Source: an uncultured Fimbriimonadales bacterium
GTDB taxonomy: Bacteria; Armatimonadota; Fimbriimonadia; Fimbriimonadales; GBS-DC
Assembly (NCBI GenBank): GCA_937992175.1
Contig: CALKLF010000006.1
Location: 1 to 33,922 of the forward strand
DNA length: 33,922 nt
Direction: 5' to 3'
Position numbers and translations under genes: made by a program. Position 1 is the first letter of the stretch. Each line of letters opens with the position of its first letter. The notes under the pieces are model-generated. The model ran no database searches, was not told the DNA's origin, and worked only from the letters and a program-made list of their open reading frames with translations. Shown piece by piece: positions 16,896-24,799 of this stretch.

Positions 16896-17741
16896 ATGGA
16901 ACTGAGCGCACTGGCGATTCGTGTGGCGCGGACGCCCGGCTTGGGGATGCTACCGCAGGTGACAAGTCAGGTGTTGCGGCTGGTGGACAATCCGAACGCC
17001 TCGCCGCGGCAGATTGGCGCACTGATTGAGCGCGACGCAGGACTGGCGTCCAAACTGCTCAAGAGCGCGAACAGCGCGTACTACGGCGCGCCGGGCAAAA
17101 TCAAGACCGTCTCGCAGGCGATTTCCGTGATGGGGCTGTCGGCGGTGCGCTCGGTCGTGGTGGGACAGGCGTATCAGCAGATGACGGCGGTGCGTGGGGC
17201 TTCCAAAAAGTTTGATCGGCTGGCGTTCTGGCAGCATGGCTTGGCGACGGCGACCGCCGCGCGCGTGCTTGCCAAACTCAAGGGCTGGCGCGACCCCGAA
17301 GAGGCATTCCTCGCTGGCTTGCTGCACGACGCGGGCAGGCTGGTGATGGATCGCTTCCTGCCCAACGAATTCGATCAGGCGCTCACCCTTTCGCTGGAGC
17401 GCGTAATGCCGCTGTCTGAAGCCGAGCGCGAGGTACTGGGCTACACGCATGTGGAGATAGGCGACCTGCTGGCGGAGCAGTGGAACATGCCAGAGAGCAT
17501 GCGCGAGCCGCTGCGCCGACACCATGAGGATGTGAGCTTTGAGGAGTGCCCGCTGGGGTGCATCATCCACGCCGCGAATGTGCTGGCGCATCAGGTCGGG
17601 TTTGCGTTAGGTGCGCCCGTGTTATACGAACTGCCCCCTACCGTGCGTCATTCGCTGGGCATCGCCGACGCGCAATACGAGGGACTGAAACAGGCGATTG
17701 TGCAAGAGGTCGTGAAAGTGCAGGAGGCGTTGCGGATTTAA
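16896..17741 (+). CDS. HDOD domain protein
   Basis: Single-domain HDOD protein of 281 residues, a degenerate relative of HD phosphohydrolases found in two-component and cyclic-di-GMP signalling. Recognisable blocks are LPQVTSQVLRLVDNPNASPR, the helix with LIERDAGLASKLLKSANSAYYG, ISVMGLSAVRSVVVG, LAGLLHDAGRLV (the HD position, residues about 148-159) and YTHVEIGDLLAEQWNMPE. Unlike many HDOD proteins this one keeps HD in LLHDAG, although other metal ligands are missing. No sensor or output domain is attached. GGAG lies 9-10 nt before the ATG. Divergent from uvrC; partner unknown. Confidence 0.88.
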   Translation: MELSALAIRVARTPGLGMLPQVTSQVLRLVDNPNASPRQIGALIERDAGLASKLLKSANSAYYGAPGKIKTVSQAISVMGLSAVRSVVVGQAYQQMTAVRGASKKFDRLAFWQHGLATATAARVLAKLKGWRDPEEAFLAGLLHDAGRLVMDRFLPNEFDQALTLSLERVMPLSEAEREVLGYTHVEIGDLLAEQWNMPESMREPLRRHHEDVSFEECPLGCIIHAANVLAHQVGFALGAPVLYELPPTVRHSLGIADAQYEGLKQAIVQEVVKVQEALRI

Positions 17742-17781
17742 GATAATAACCCAAGTTGCTACCTGCTGGTTTTGAGCAGGC

Positions 17782-17841
17782 AGATTCCTCGCTTCGCTCG
17801 GAATGATAACGGTTGTCATTCCGAGCGAAGCGGGGAATCTC
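17782..17841. repeat. Family B inverted repeat
   Basis: Arms GATTCCTCGCTTCGCTCGG and CATTCCGAGCGAAGCGGGG with a 15-nt centre, about 40 nt after the HDOD stop. Confidence 0.88.
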
Positions 17842-17938
17842 GGTTGTTTCCCTCGCACTTTGGCAGCATTTTTGAGGGAAAGACTTAAAAGGGCTTGGCA
17901 GGATTAGTGACCCTTTAACCGAATCCTCGCCAAGTTTT

Positions 17939-18079
17939 ATGCCAGCTTGGGAGCCAACAGTCGCCGTGTGGACGGTTTTTCTCATCGTCTACGCCGTTTT
18001 AGCCATCATGATGGTCTGCGTGTTATTCCTGATGCAGATGCGCCTGCTGCTGCACCCTTTGAGGCAATCGCTGGAATAA
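17939..18079 (+). CDS. Small single-span membrane protein
   Basis: A 46-residue ORF starting MPAWEPTVAVWTVFLIVYAV and ending LHPLRQSLE. Residues about 8-36 are strongly hydrophobic, with Leu/Val/Met typical of a transmembrane helix, followed by a basic tail (RLLLHPLRQ), consistent with N-out, C-in. The region between the HDOD gene and the MoxR promoter (about 650 nt) holds only this, a family B repeat and a small broken gene. No ribosome site is obvious. Not recognised; coding is inferred from composition alone. Confidence 0.45.
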   Translation: MPAWEPTVAVWTVFLIVYAVLAIMMVCVLFLMQMRLLLHPLRQSLE

Positions 18080-18111
18080 CTTCCAGAACTATTTTGTGGC
18101 GCGCGATTGCA

Positions 18112-18338
18112 TCACTCGAGAGTTAGGGGGAGCGTCTCCCCGCGCAGGTACGCCTGATGCGCCACCTCGCCCATCTTCTCAAGCGTATCTTGCGAAGTAC
18201 TAAACGCCTGCTGCCAGCGTAATTCGCTCTCCAGTTCGGCGAGCCGTGCGATGAAGACTTACCCACCTGCAAGGCAATCTGATACTCAGCGATTGCGCGT
18301 TGCTGCAGCAGCTGCGCCAGTCGATACAGGTCTTCCAC
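18112..18338 (-). pseudogene. Small coiled-coil gene with one frameshift
   Basis: The first frame starts with GTG at 18338: VEDLYRLAQLLQQRAIAEYQ and IALQVGK. The next frame continues RLAELESELRWQQAF and DTLEKMGEVAHQAYLRGETL, and ends at a TGA at 18112-18114. Both halves are helical with heptad-like leucines, and adding one base near 18252 would join them into one 75-residue coiled-coil protein. A TATACT box on this strand near 18357 overlaps the divergent MoxR promoter. Not assigned to a family. A one-base assembly error would restore it, so it may be an intact gene. Confidence 0.45.
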
Positions 18339-18372
18339 AGGCGTTCACCGTTGGAAGTATACCTCTCATGGG

Positions 18373-18378
18373 TACAAT
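18373..18378 (+). promoter_or_regulatory. -10 box of the MoxR gene, leaderless type
   Basis: GGG-TACAAT ends 10 nt before the ATG at 18389. A minus-strand TATACT about 15 nt upstream faces the other way. Confidence 0.5.
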
Positions 18379-18388
18379 ATTCCCCGCC

Positions 18389-19471
18389 ATGCAAGCCGAG
18401 ATTATCCGCGCCCCTGCCGAAGCGCGCTGTCAGGACGAACTGCAACGATTACGAGCGTGGGACAAATATCCGCGCCCCACAGGCTGGAGCCTCTCGCCCC
18501 GCGCCGTCGAGAAGTTCATCTTAGGCGACGCCGCGCTGAACATTGAGCCAAAGTACATCGGCGACCGCGACCGTATCCAAGTCGCCATCGCCACACTCGC
18601 CAGCGACCGCGCCCTGCTGCTGGTGGGCGAACCCGGCACCGCCAAATCGTGGGTCTCCGAACACCTCAGCGCAGCCATCTGCGGCGACTCGAAACTCACC
18701 GTACAAGGCACTGCGGGCACGACTGAAGACCAGATTAAGTATTCGTGGAACTATGCGCTGTTGATGGTGGAAGGTCCCAGCGACCGCTCGCTTGTGCCCA
18801 GCCCGATTCTGACCGCTATGCGCGAAGGGCGCATCGCCCGCTTCGAAGAAATCACGCGCTGCGTGGCGGAGGTGCAAGATGCGCTGATTTCCATCCTCTC
18901 CGAGAAAGCCATCGCCATCCCCGAGCTGGAGCGCATCGAGTACGCCAAGCGCGGCTTCAACATCATTGCCACCGCCAACACGCGCGATCGCGGCGTGAAC
19001 GAGATGTCCTCCGCCCTCAAACGACGCTTCAACTTCGTGGAGCTGCCCGTGCTGAGCGACCTCAAACAAGAGATGGCAGTGGTGCGCCAGCGCACGCAGG
19101 AACTCCTCGCCGACCACGAATTGCAAGCCGACCTCTCGGACGAACTCGTGGAGACGCTGACCACCGTGTTTCAGGAGCTGCGCCGTGGGCAAACCTTAGA
19201 CGGCGAGCAGAAAGTGAAGACGCCCTCCACCGTGATGAGTACCGCCGAAGCCGTGAGCGTGCTGTTTGGGGGCTGCCTGCTGGCGACGCACTTCGGCGAG
19301 GGCACAGTCAACGGGCAGCATGTGATGCGCTTGCTGGTCGGCGCGATTGCCAAAGAGGATAAATCCGATTTAGAAGCGTTGACCGAGTATCTGGAGACGG
19401 TCGCCAAGAAGCGCGAGGGGCGCATATGGAAGGAGCTGTACGAGACGCGGCGTTGGCTGAAGTCGCTGTGA
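18389..19471 (+). CDS. MoxR-family AAA+ ATPase
   Basis: AAA+ chaperone-like ATPase of 360 residues. Walker A is GEPGTAKS (80-87); the Walker B region reads IARFEEITR (149-157) with Glu in place of the usual Asp; sensor 1 is ATANTRD; the arginine finger region is ALKRRFNFVELP. MoxR ATPases remodel partners, usually vWA proteins, to insert metals or assemble complexes. It belongs to the branch found beside DUF5682 proteins, and the next gene is one, overlapping by GTGA. The start at 18389 is chosen because a leaderless promoter ends 10 nt before it; an upstream ATG at 18251 would overlap the divergent promoter and give an atypical N-terminus. Confidence 0.88.
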   Translation: MQAEIIRAPAEARCQDELQRLRAWDKYPRPTGWSLSPRAVEKFILGDAALNIEPKYIGDRDRIQVAIATLASDRALLLVGEPGTAKSWVSEHLSAAICGDSKLTVQGTAGTTEDQIKYSWNYALLMVEGPSDRSLVPSPILTAMREGRIARFEEITRCVAEVQDALISILSEKAIAIPELERIEYAKRGFNIIATANTRDRGVNEMSSALKRRFNFVELPVLSDLKQEMAVVRQRTQELLADHELQADLSDELVETLTTVFQELRRGQTLDGEQKVKTPSTVMSTAEAVSVLFGGCLLATHFGEGTVNGQHVMRLLVGAIAKEDKSDLEALTEYLETVAKKREGRIWKELYETRRWLKSL

Positions 19472-22302
19472 GCGCGGTGCGTATTCGGGGCGTGCATGTG
19501 ATTCCAGTGCGCCACCATTCGCCCGCGATTGCCCGCGCGACGGCGGCTGTCATTCGCGCCTTGCGCCCGCGCCTCGTGCTGATTGAAGGTCCCAGCGACG
19601 CGAATCACCTGATTGGCGCGCTCACCGCCCCTGACGCCGTCGCCCCGCTGGCGATTTTAGCCTACCGCCAACCTCAAGCGCTCCAAGCCTCCGCCGACCT
19701 CGCCCCACAGGTGGTGTTCTATCCGCTCTGCGACTACTCGCCCGAACTGGTCGCGCTGCGCACTGCTGCCGAACTGGGCATCGAGGCGCGGTTTTGCGAC
19801 ATCCCCGCCTCGGCAGTGTTGGAGCAGCAGGGGCAGGAAAACACTGAATCGTCTCAATCGGGGAATGTATCGATACAGTCGTCTTTTGTGAGCTTCCGAA
19901 CGGCGTTTGGAACTTTCCAAGCGCGATTGGGGAGGTTTCAGCGTTTTGCCCTCACCCCCAGCCCCTCTCCCACCGCGTGGGCGAGGGGAGCCAAGTGCGC
20001 GTGCTGCGCTACCCGTTCCCCCTCTCCCGCGACGCGGGAGAGGGGGCAAGGGGGTGAGGGGCAATCAACACGCGCTGTGAAACGCTGCTTGGAGGCTTGC
20101 CTGCCGTCTTTTGCCCTCACCCCCAGCCCCTCTCCCACCGCGTGGGCGAGGGGAGCCAAGCGCGGGCGCAGCACGGGGTGTTCCCCCTCTCCCGCGTCGC
20201 GGGAGAGGGGGCAGGGGGTGAGGGTGGAAAAAAATCTCACCCTGAGTCTTTTCACTGAACTCAGCCGTTGTATCCCTGTCAGGAGGGGGCAGGGGGTGAG
20301 GTCAGAAAAAACCACTAAGTCCCCTCCCAGTGAACCCAGCCGTTGTGCCGCTTTCAGGACATGCGTCGGGGACAAAACCGTTTCCCCTTATCATAATGCT
20401 GCTGACTCTCCTGCACAACGGGGCTATGGAAGTGAGGTCAACCTCTACGCCCGTGTCGCTCAGCAAATGGGCTTTGAAGACCACGAGGAGTGGTGGGAGT
20501 GCCTGTTCGAAACCGCCCTGCGCGACCCCAGCGCGCTGTTGGAACGCACCTTTGAGTGGGGGCAGCTGGTGGTTGGCGAAACGGGCGTGAGCGACTACGA
20601 CGCCCTGCGCAACGCCTATATGTGGAAACAGGTGGAAGAGTCGGGCGTTCCGCCAGAGCAAATCGTTTTGGTGGTGGGCGCGGCGCACGCGGCGGCGTTC
20701 GCCGACCCCAACTTCCGCGCCGAGTATGACTCTAAGCACCCATTGCTGCAAGCGCGCCCCGCAGAGTTTGTGCTGACGCCCTACTCGTTCCCGCGCCTGT
20801 CAGAGCAGCTCGGCTACGGCGCTGGCAACCGCGCGCCCCAGTTCTATCAGGACGCATGGGAGTTCGGCAGTTTGGAAGACGCGACGCTGGCGACACTCAC
20901 GCGCCTGGTGAACAGCATGAAGTTGCAGGGCGATGTCGCTTCGCACGCCGACGCAATTGAGGCGTTCCGACTGGCGAAGCAGCTGGCGACCCTGAGGGGC
21001 AAGCCGCAGCCAGGCTACCGTGAGACCGTCGACGCCGCCGTCGCCGCCTTCGGACGCGGGCAAGCCGAGCGCGTAGAGCTGCCCCTCAAACGCCTGATGA
21101 TTGGCGAGCGCATCGGGCGCGCCCCGCAGTCCGAAACGCAGCCCCCTGTGCAAGCCGAGTTCTACCGCCTCGCCCACGAGCTGCGCATCCCTGTCAAAGA
21201 CGACCCGACCGACCTGCGCCTGAACCTTGCCGAGCCGCACGCCGTGCAGCAATCCATCTTTTTGCATCGCCTCGCCGTCGCCAAAATCCCGTTCGCCGAT
21301 TTGCAGTCGGGCGAGGCGGCGACCTACGGGCAGATGGCGCGCCTGCGCGAGAAGTGGCGCCTGCAGTGGACGCCCCTAACCGACGTCGCCCTTACCGAAG
21401 CGTCCATCTACGGCGACACCCTGCGCGAGGTCGCCAAGCGCAAAATCGCGCCCCGACTGGCGCAACGCGAGCAACTCGCCCAAGTCAGCGCGGCGGCGTT
21501 GGAAGCCGTGCTGTGCGAGCTGCCCGAACTGTACGACACGGCGTTGCAGGCGTTGGACGAGGCGTCGGTGCGCGACGGCGGTTTTGTGAGCCTCGCGTGG
21601 GCGGCGTACCAGATTGCAGGACTGATTGAATACGGCGCGGCGCGGGCGGTGCAGCAAGCGATGTTCGAACCCCTCTTGCAGCGCGTCTACACGCGGGCGT
21701 GCCTGCATCTGTTGCCCGCATCCGACTGCGGCGACGACGAGGCGCGTCAGGTGGGCGAAGGCATGCAACTGCTGCACGAGCTGGCGCATAAACTGCCCTA
21801 CTTAGAGGGCGACCTGTGGCGCGAGAACCTGCGCGAGATGGTACTCAGCGAGCGGGCGCACGCCTATGTGGTGGGCGTCGGTCTGGGTCTGCTGGGCTTC
21901 GTGCGCACGGAGGATGAAGACCTCTGGCTACGCGCCCAACGGATGCTCTCGCCCGCCACGCCGCCCGAGCAGGCGGCGAGCTTTCTGGAGGGCTTGCTCC
22001 ACGCCCAAGGCGGCGCAGCCGCCCGCGCACGCCCCTTCGTACAAGCTATGCACGAGTTCGTGATGAGCCTGCCCGACGAGCAGTTCATCCAAGCGTTGCC
22101 CATGCTGCGCCGCGCGTTTAGCAAACTCTCCAATCACGACATCCACTACCTCACCGACAACCTCCTGCGCCTGCTGGGGCTGGAGCAAGGAGCGCAACCC
22201 CCTGCCGAGACGGAGGTTGCCCTCACCCGCGAGGAGGTGGAGCAAATCTGGGCACAGCTGGCGTGGCTCGAAACAACCGATTTAGCAGGGCAATTATCAT
22301 GA
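19468..22302 (+). CDS. DUF5682 family protein with in-frame repeat insertions
   Basis: Large cytosolic protein of about 944 residues, partner of MoxR ATPases in predicted MoxR-vWA conflict or stress systems. The N-terminus IRGVHVIPVRHHSPAIARAT and LVLIEGPSDAN, and the block VVGAAHAAAF, match DUF5682, a TraB/ChaN-like fold by my recollection. GTG at 19468 forms a GTGA overlap with moxR and is preferred over the ATG at 19426. Residues about 162-310 are foreign: Ala/Arg/Pro/Gly-rich text encoded by three family A palindromes and a partly duplicated segment. They separate ARFCDIPASAV from LYARVAQQMGFEDHEEWWE, which are close together in relatives as I recall. The usual downstream SWIM and vWA genes are absent. 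Confidence 0.83.
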   Translation: MSAVRIRGVHVIPVRHHSPAIARATAAVIRALRPRLVLIEGPSDANHLIGALTAPDAVAPLAILAYRQPQALQASADLAPQVVFYPLCDYSPELVALRTAAELGIEARFCDIPASAVLEQQGQENTESSQSGNVSIQSSFVSFRTAFGTFQARLGRFQRFALTPSPSPTAWARGAKCACCATRSPSPATRERGQGGEGQSTRAVKRCLEACLPSFALTPSPSPTAWARGAKRGRSTGCSPSPASRERGQGVRVEKNLTLSLFTELSRCIPVRRGQGVRSEKTTKSPPSEPSRCAAFRTCVGDKTVSPYHNAADSPAQRGYGSEVNLYARVAQQMGFEDHEEWWECLFETALRDPSALLERTFEWGQLVVGETGVSDYDALRNAYMWKQVEESGVPPEQIVLVVGAAHAAAFADPNFRAEYDSKHPLLQARPAEFVLTPYSFPRLSEQLGYGAGNRAPQFYQDAWEFGSLEDATLATLTRLVNSMKLQGDVASHADAIEAFRLAKQLATLRGKPQPGYRETVDAAVAAFGRGQAERVELPLKRLMIGERIGRAPQSETQPPVQAEFYRLAHELRIPVKDDPTDLRLNLAEPHAVQQSIFLHRLAVAKIPFADLQSGEAATYGQMARLREKWRLQWTPLTDVALTEASIYGDTLREVAKRKIAPRLAQREQLAQVSAAALEAVLCELPELYDTALQALDEASVRDGGFVSLAWAAYQIAGLIEYGAARAVQQAMFEPLLQRVYTRACLHLLPASDCGDDEARQVGEGMQLLHELAHKLPYLEGDLWRENLREMVLSERAHAYVVGVGLGLLGFVRTEDEDLWLRAQRMLSPATPPEQAASFLEGLLHAQGGAAARARPFVQAMHEFVMSLPDEQFIQALPMLRRAFSKLSNHDIHYLTDNLLRLLGLEQGAQPPAETEVALTREEVEQIWAQLAWLETTDLAGQLS
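19951..20058. repeat. Family A palindrome, copy in the DUF5682 gene
   Basis: Starts CTCACCCCCAGCCCCTCTCC and ends GGGGGTGAG. It holds two inner hairpins (CCCCTCTCCCACCGCGTGGG and CCTCTCCCGCGACGCGGGAG). The outer ends are inverted repeats of each other. Open in the coding frame. Confidence 0.92.
20116..20222. repeat. Family A palindrome, second copy in the DUF5682 gene
   Basis: Nearly identical to the copy 165 nt upstream, with the same outer CTCACCCCC/GGGGGTGAG ends. Differences lie mainly in the linker between the two hairpins. Confidence 0.92.
20232..20361. repeat. Partial family A unit with internal duplication
   Basis: The segment around ACTGAACTCAGCCGTTGTAT (about 20256) recurs as AGTGAACCCAGCCGTTGTGC about 73 nt later. 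Between them is GGAGGGGGCAGGGGGTGAGG, the right end of family A. Still open in the DUF5682 frame. Confidence 0.7.
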
Positions 22303-22477
22303 AATCGTCGGTAGACCCCCCGACGATTGGTGCGACTTGAACCCTCAGTTTGATAAGTGCCTCAAAGATTAAGTCGTCTCCTTTGCCTGCTGTTCTCTCT
22401 CCCCTCCTCCCGACCTCCCTGATAAGGGTACAACGCTTGGGTTCAATTTCATCGTGTGTGTCGCCGTTTTTTCCACC
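22303..22477. other. Non-coding stretch after the DUF5682 gene
   Basis: Contains the hairpin ATCGTCGGTAGACCCCCCGACGAT, split by a short loop, followed by GGTGCGACTTGAAC, which resembles the end of the MITE-like element at 22718. TGATAAGGGTACA at 22421 recurs in the family A block at 6511. No gene seen. Confidence 0.5.
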
Positions 22478-22584
22478 CTCACCCCCCTTCCCCCCTCTCC
22501 GTTGACGGAGAGGGGGGAAGCGCCGCCCCGCGCACACGCGGCTCCCCCTCTCCGTCAACGGAGAGGGGGCTGGGGGTGCGGGAG
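22478..22584. repeat. Family A palindrome, intergenic copy
   Basis: Two CTCTCCGT-TGACGGAGAG hairpins lie between CTCACCCCCC and GGGGGTGCGGGAG ends. It is intergenic, which shows the family is not confined to genes. Confidence 0.9.
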
Positions 22585-22717
22585 AAAAAGCGCGGGAAAT
22601 CATAGCCGCGCCTCCCCAAGTTGAGGTTAGGCTGTGTACCCTTACCAAGGGTTGAGTTAGGGGCGGCGGCTTCGGCAGGCGTCAAAGCAAAAAAGGACAC
22701 TTTATCATCGTGGGACT

Positions 22718-22840
22718 CATACCGATTGAGACTTCAAGTGTGGCAAAATCGTTGGCGGGGACGCCGATGCTACGCGACCGTGCTCGTAGCGTCGGCGTCC
22801 CGCAGACGATTTGTGCCACTTGAACTCGCGATAGGTATTA
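22718..22840. mobile_element. MITE-like nested inverted repeat
   Basis: Two arms of about 57 nt are inverted copies of one another at roughly 80 percent identity: left ATACCGATTGAGACTTCAAG to GCTACG, right reading back from AATACCTATCGCGAGTTCAA. The inner part is a family C hairpin (GGGGACGCCGATGCTACG / CGTAGCGTCGGCGTCCC). It has no ORF and ends exactly at the TAA of the sulfurtransferase gene. Non-autonomous element or large terminator-like hairpin. Confidence 0.8.
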
Positions 22841-23713
22841 CTTAGGGCATGGCGCAACGTTCGTGTCGCCGTGCGTTTGCATGGGAACCTCGCGCTCAAT
22901 CGGCACGCCGACCATATTGCCCCATTCCGTCCAGCTGCCGTCGTAGTTGCGCACATTCGGGTAGCCCAGCAGGTACTTCAGCACGAACCAGGTGTGCGAC
23001 GAACGCTCGCCAATTCGGCAGTAGGCAATCACTTGCTTATCGGGCGTGATGCCCTGCGCTTCGTACAGGGTGCGCAGCTCGTCGGGAGACTTGAAAGTGC
23101 CGTCCTCGCGCACGGCTTGCGCCCACGGGATGTTGCGCGCGCCGGGAATATGCCCGCCGCGCTGCGCCGTCTCCATCATGCCGGGCGGGGCAATCAGCTC
23201 GCCTGTGAACTCTTGCGGCGAGCGCACATCGACCAGCGCGACCTCTGGACGGTTCAGGCTTTCCAGTACCTGCGGGAAAAACACGCGCAGCGAGAGGTCA
23301 GGCTCCTTCGCACGGTACTCCGTTGGCGGATAAGTGGGAACCTCCGTCGTAATCGGACGCCCCTCCGCCAGCCACTTCTTGCGCCCGCCGTCCATGATGC
23401 GCACATCCTCATGTCCATAGAGCTTTAGCACCCAGAACGCGAACGCGGCGAACCAGTTGTTGTTGTCACCATACAGGATAATCGTATGGGAATCGCTCAC
23501 GCCCAACGCGCCCAGCGTGGCTTCGAGCAACTCTTTGGACGGGATATCGCGGCGGATGGGGTCTTGCAGCTGAGTCTGCCAGTTTAGTCCAATCGCGCCA
23601 GGGATATGCCCTTGTTCATACGCAGTCGTGTCGACATCCACCTCAATCAGGCGGATGTTCGGATCGTTGAGATGTTCTTGAACCCAGTCGGTAGAAACGA
23701 GAACCTCCTTCAT
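22838..23713 (-). CDS. Thiosulfate/3-mercaptopyruvate sulfurtransferase (rhodanese)
   Basis: Two-domain rhodanese of 291 residues that moves sulfur from thiosulfate or mercaptopyruvate to acceptors such as cyanide or thioredoxin. The first domain holds [20 protein letters not shown] and ends with [14 protein letters not shown]. The second has [13 protein letters not shown] and the active loop CRIGERS with Cys232. In SseA/CysA-type enzymes loop charge distinguishes thiosulfate from mercaptopyruvate; CRIGERS favours thiosulfate. The open frame runs on to 24157, but the ATG at 23713 has GGAGGG about 8 nt upstream and a GGG-TACAAT box. Divergent from purM with shared promoter space. Confidence 0.93.
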   Translation of the reverse strand: MKEVLVSTDWVQEHLNDPNIRLIEVDVDTTAYEQGHIPGAIGLNWQTQLQDPIRRDIPSKELLEATLGALGVSDSHTIILYGDNNNWFAAFAFWVLKLYGHEDVRIMDGGRKKWLAEGRPITTEVPTYPPTEYRAKEPDLSLRVFFPQVLESLNRPEVALVDVRSPQEFTGELIAPPGMMETAQRGGHIPGARNIPWAQAVREDGTFKSPDELRTLYEAQGITPDKQVIAYCRIGERSSHTWFVLKYLLGYPNVRNYDGSWTEWGNMVGVPIEREVPMQTHGDTNVAPCPK

Positions 23714-23733
23714 AACGCGACCCTCCAGCGGGA

Positions 23734-23739
23734 ATTGTA
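23734..23739 (-). promoter_or_regulatory. -10 box of the sulfurtransferase gene
   Basis: GGG-TACAAT on the minus strand, about 20 nt before the ATG at 23713, leaving room for the GGAGGG ribosome site. It lies 10 nt from the purM box on the other strand. Confidence 0.5.
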
Positions 23740-23749
23740 CCCTCTGGGG

Positions 23750-23755
23750 TATACT
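23750..23755 (+). promoter_or_regulatory. -10 box of purM, leaderless type
   Basis: GGGG-TATACT ends 9 nt before the ATG at 23765, with no ribosome binding site. Confidence 0.6.
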
Positions 23756-23764
23756 CGCCGTGTT

Positions 23765-24799
23765 ATGCCAGAGGAGTTCACCTATCGGGACGCGGGCGTC
23801 GATATCGATGCGATGAATCGCGCGTTGGAGAGCATCAAGGAGAGCGTTCACCGCACTTTCACGCCCGCCGTACTGTCGCAGCTGGGGTCGTTCGGCGGGA
23901 TGATGGCGCTCGATGTGAGCGGCTATCGGCAGCCCGTGATTGTGGCAAGCATCGACGGGGTGGGTACGAAGGTGCGCGTCGCGCGGATGACAGGGCAGTA
24001 TCGCGTGCTGGGACACGATTTGGTGGCGCACGGCGTGAACGACCTGCTGGTGCAAGCGGCGAAGCCCCTGTTCTTTCTGGATTATCTGGCGATGTCGAAG
24101 CTGGAGCTGCAGGTGCTGCAGGAGGTGGTGGAGGGCGCGTCCGAACTCTGCCAGCAATTGGGAATCGTCTTGCTAGGGGGCGAGACGGCGGAGATGCCCG
24201 ATGTGTATATGCCCGGCGAGGTCGATGTGGCGGGGTGTATCGTGGGACTGGCGGAGTTCCAGCAGATCCCGACGCCGAGCCGTGTGCAGGTCGGCGACGC
24301 GGTGATTGGGATCGCCTCGAACGGGCTGCACACGAACGGCTACACGCTCGCGCGGCGCGTGTTTTTCGATATCGCGAACATGCGCCTCGATGAGCCGCTG
24401 CTGGAGGTAGGGATGACACTCGGCGAGGCGCTGTTGCAGCCCCACCGCCCCTACTTGAACGCGATTATGCCCTTGCTGGAAGGCGACACGATTCACGGGA
24501 TGGCACACATCACCGGCGGCGGGTTCTACGATAACATTCCGCGCGCTCTGCCGAGCGACATGCGCGTGGTGATCGACCGTCGGAGCTGGGAGACGCCGCC
24601 GCTCTTTCTATTGATTCAGCAGCTGGGGAATGTGCCCGACGCCGAGATGTTTCGCGCGTTCAATATGGGGGTCGGCTTTGTGTTGATTGTCGCGCGGGAG
24701 CGGGCGCAGGATGTGCTGACCAGCCTGCAGATTTCGGGCGAGCAGGCGTGGCTGATTGGCGAGGTACAGCGCGGCTCCCGCGAGGTGCAGATTATCTGA
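23765..24799 (+). CDS. purM: Phosphoribosylformylglycinamidine cyclo-ligase
   Basis: AIR synthetase of 344 residues, fifth step of purine synthesis: FGAM + ATP gives AIR. Motifs are [10 protein letters not shown] (ATP and substrate loop), [59 protein letters not shown] and [11 protein letters not shown]. The start at 23765 is fixed by a leaderless promoter; an upstream in-frame ATG at 23606 would run through the divergent gene. The next gene starts within its stop codon (TGATG), so the PAP2 phosphatase is co-transcribed. No other pur gene is present. Confidence 0.97.
   Translation: MPEEFTYRDAGVDIDAMNRALESIKESVHRTFTPAVLSQLGSFGGMMALDVSGYRQPVIVASIDGVGTKVRVARMTGQYRVLGHDLVAHGVNDLLVQAAKPLFFLDYLAMSKLELQVLQEVVEGASELCQQLGIVLLGGETAEMPDVYMPGEVDVAGCIVGLAEFQQIPTPSRVQVGDAVIGIASNGLHTNGYTLARRVFFDIANMRLDEPLLEVGMTLGEALLQPHRPYLNAIMPLLEGDTIHGMAHITGGGFYDNIPRALPSDMRVVIDRRSWETPPLFLLIQQLGNVPDAEMFRAFNMGVGFVLIVARERAQDVLTSLQISGEQAWLIGEVQRGSREVQII

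Noticed and set aside
16801-17022. Longer uvrC starting at 17022
   Set aside because: It would overlap the HDOD gene start and add a Ser/Pro/Ala-rich leader not found in UvrC; the ATG at 16800 has its own promoter.
19951-20222. Possible CRISPR array
   Set aside because: Copies are long palindromes of about 107 nt with inner hairpins and only two full units, and no unique spacers or cas genes are present.
19938-20375. Minus-strand frame across the repeats in the DUF5682 gene
   Set aside because: Palindromes tend to be open on both strands; there is no promoter or ribosome site for this reading.
22838-24157. Long minus-strand frame extending the sulfurtransferase to 439 residues
   Set aside because: The upstream part is antisense to purM, and the true start at 23713 has a ribosome site and promoter.
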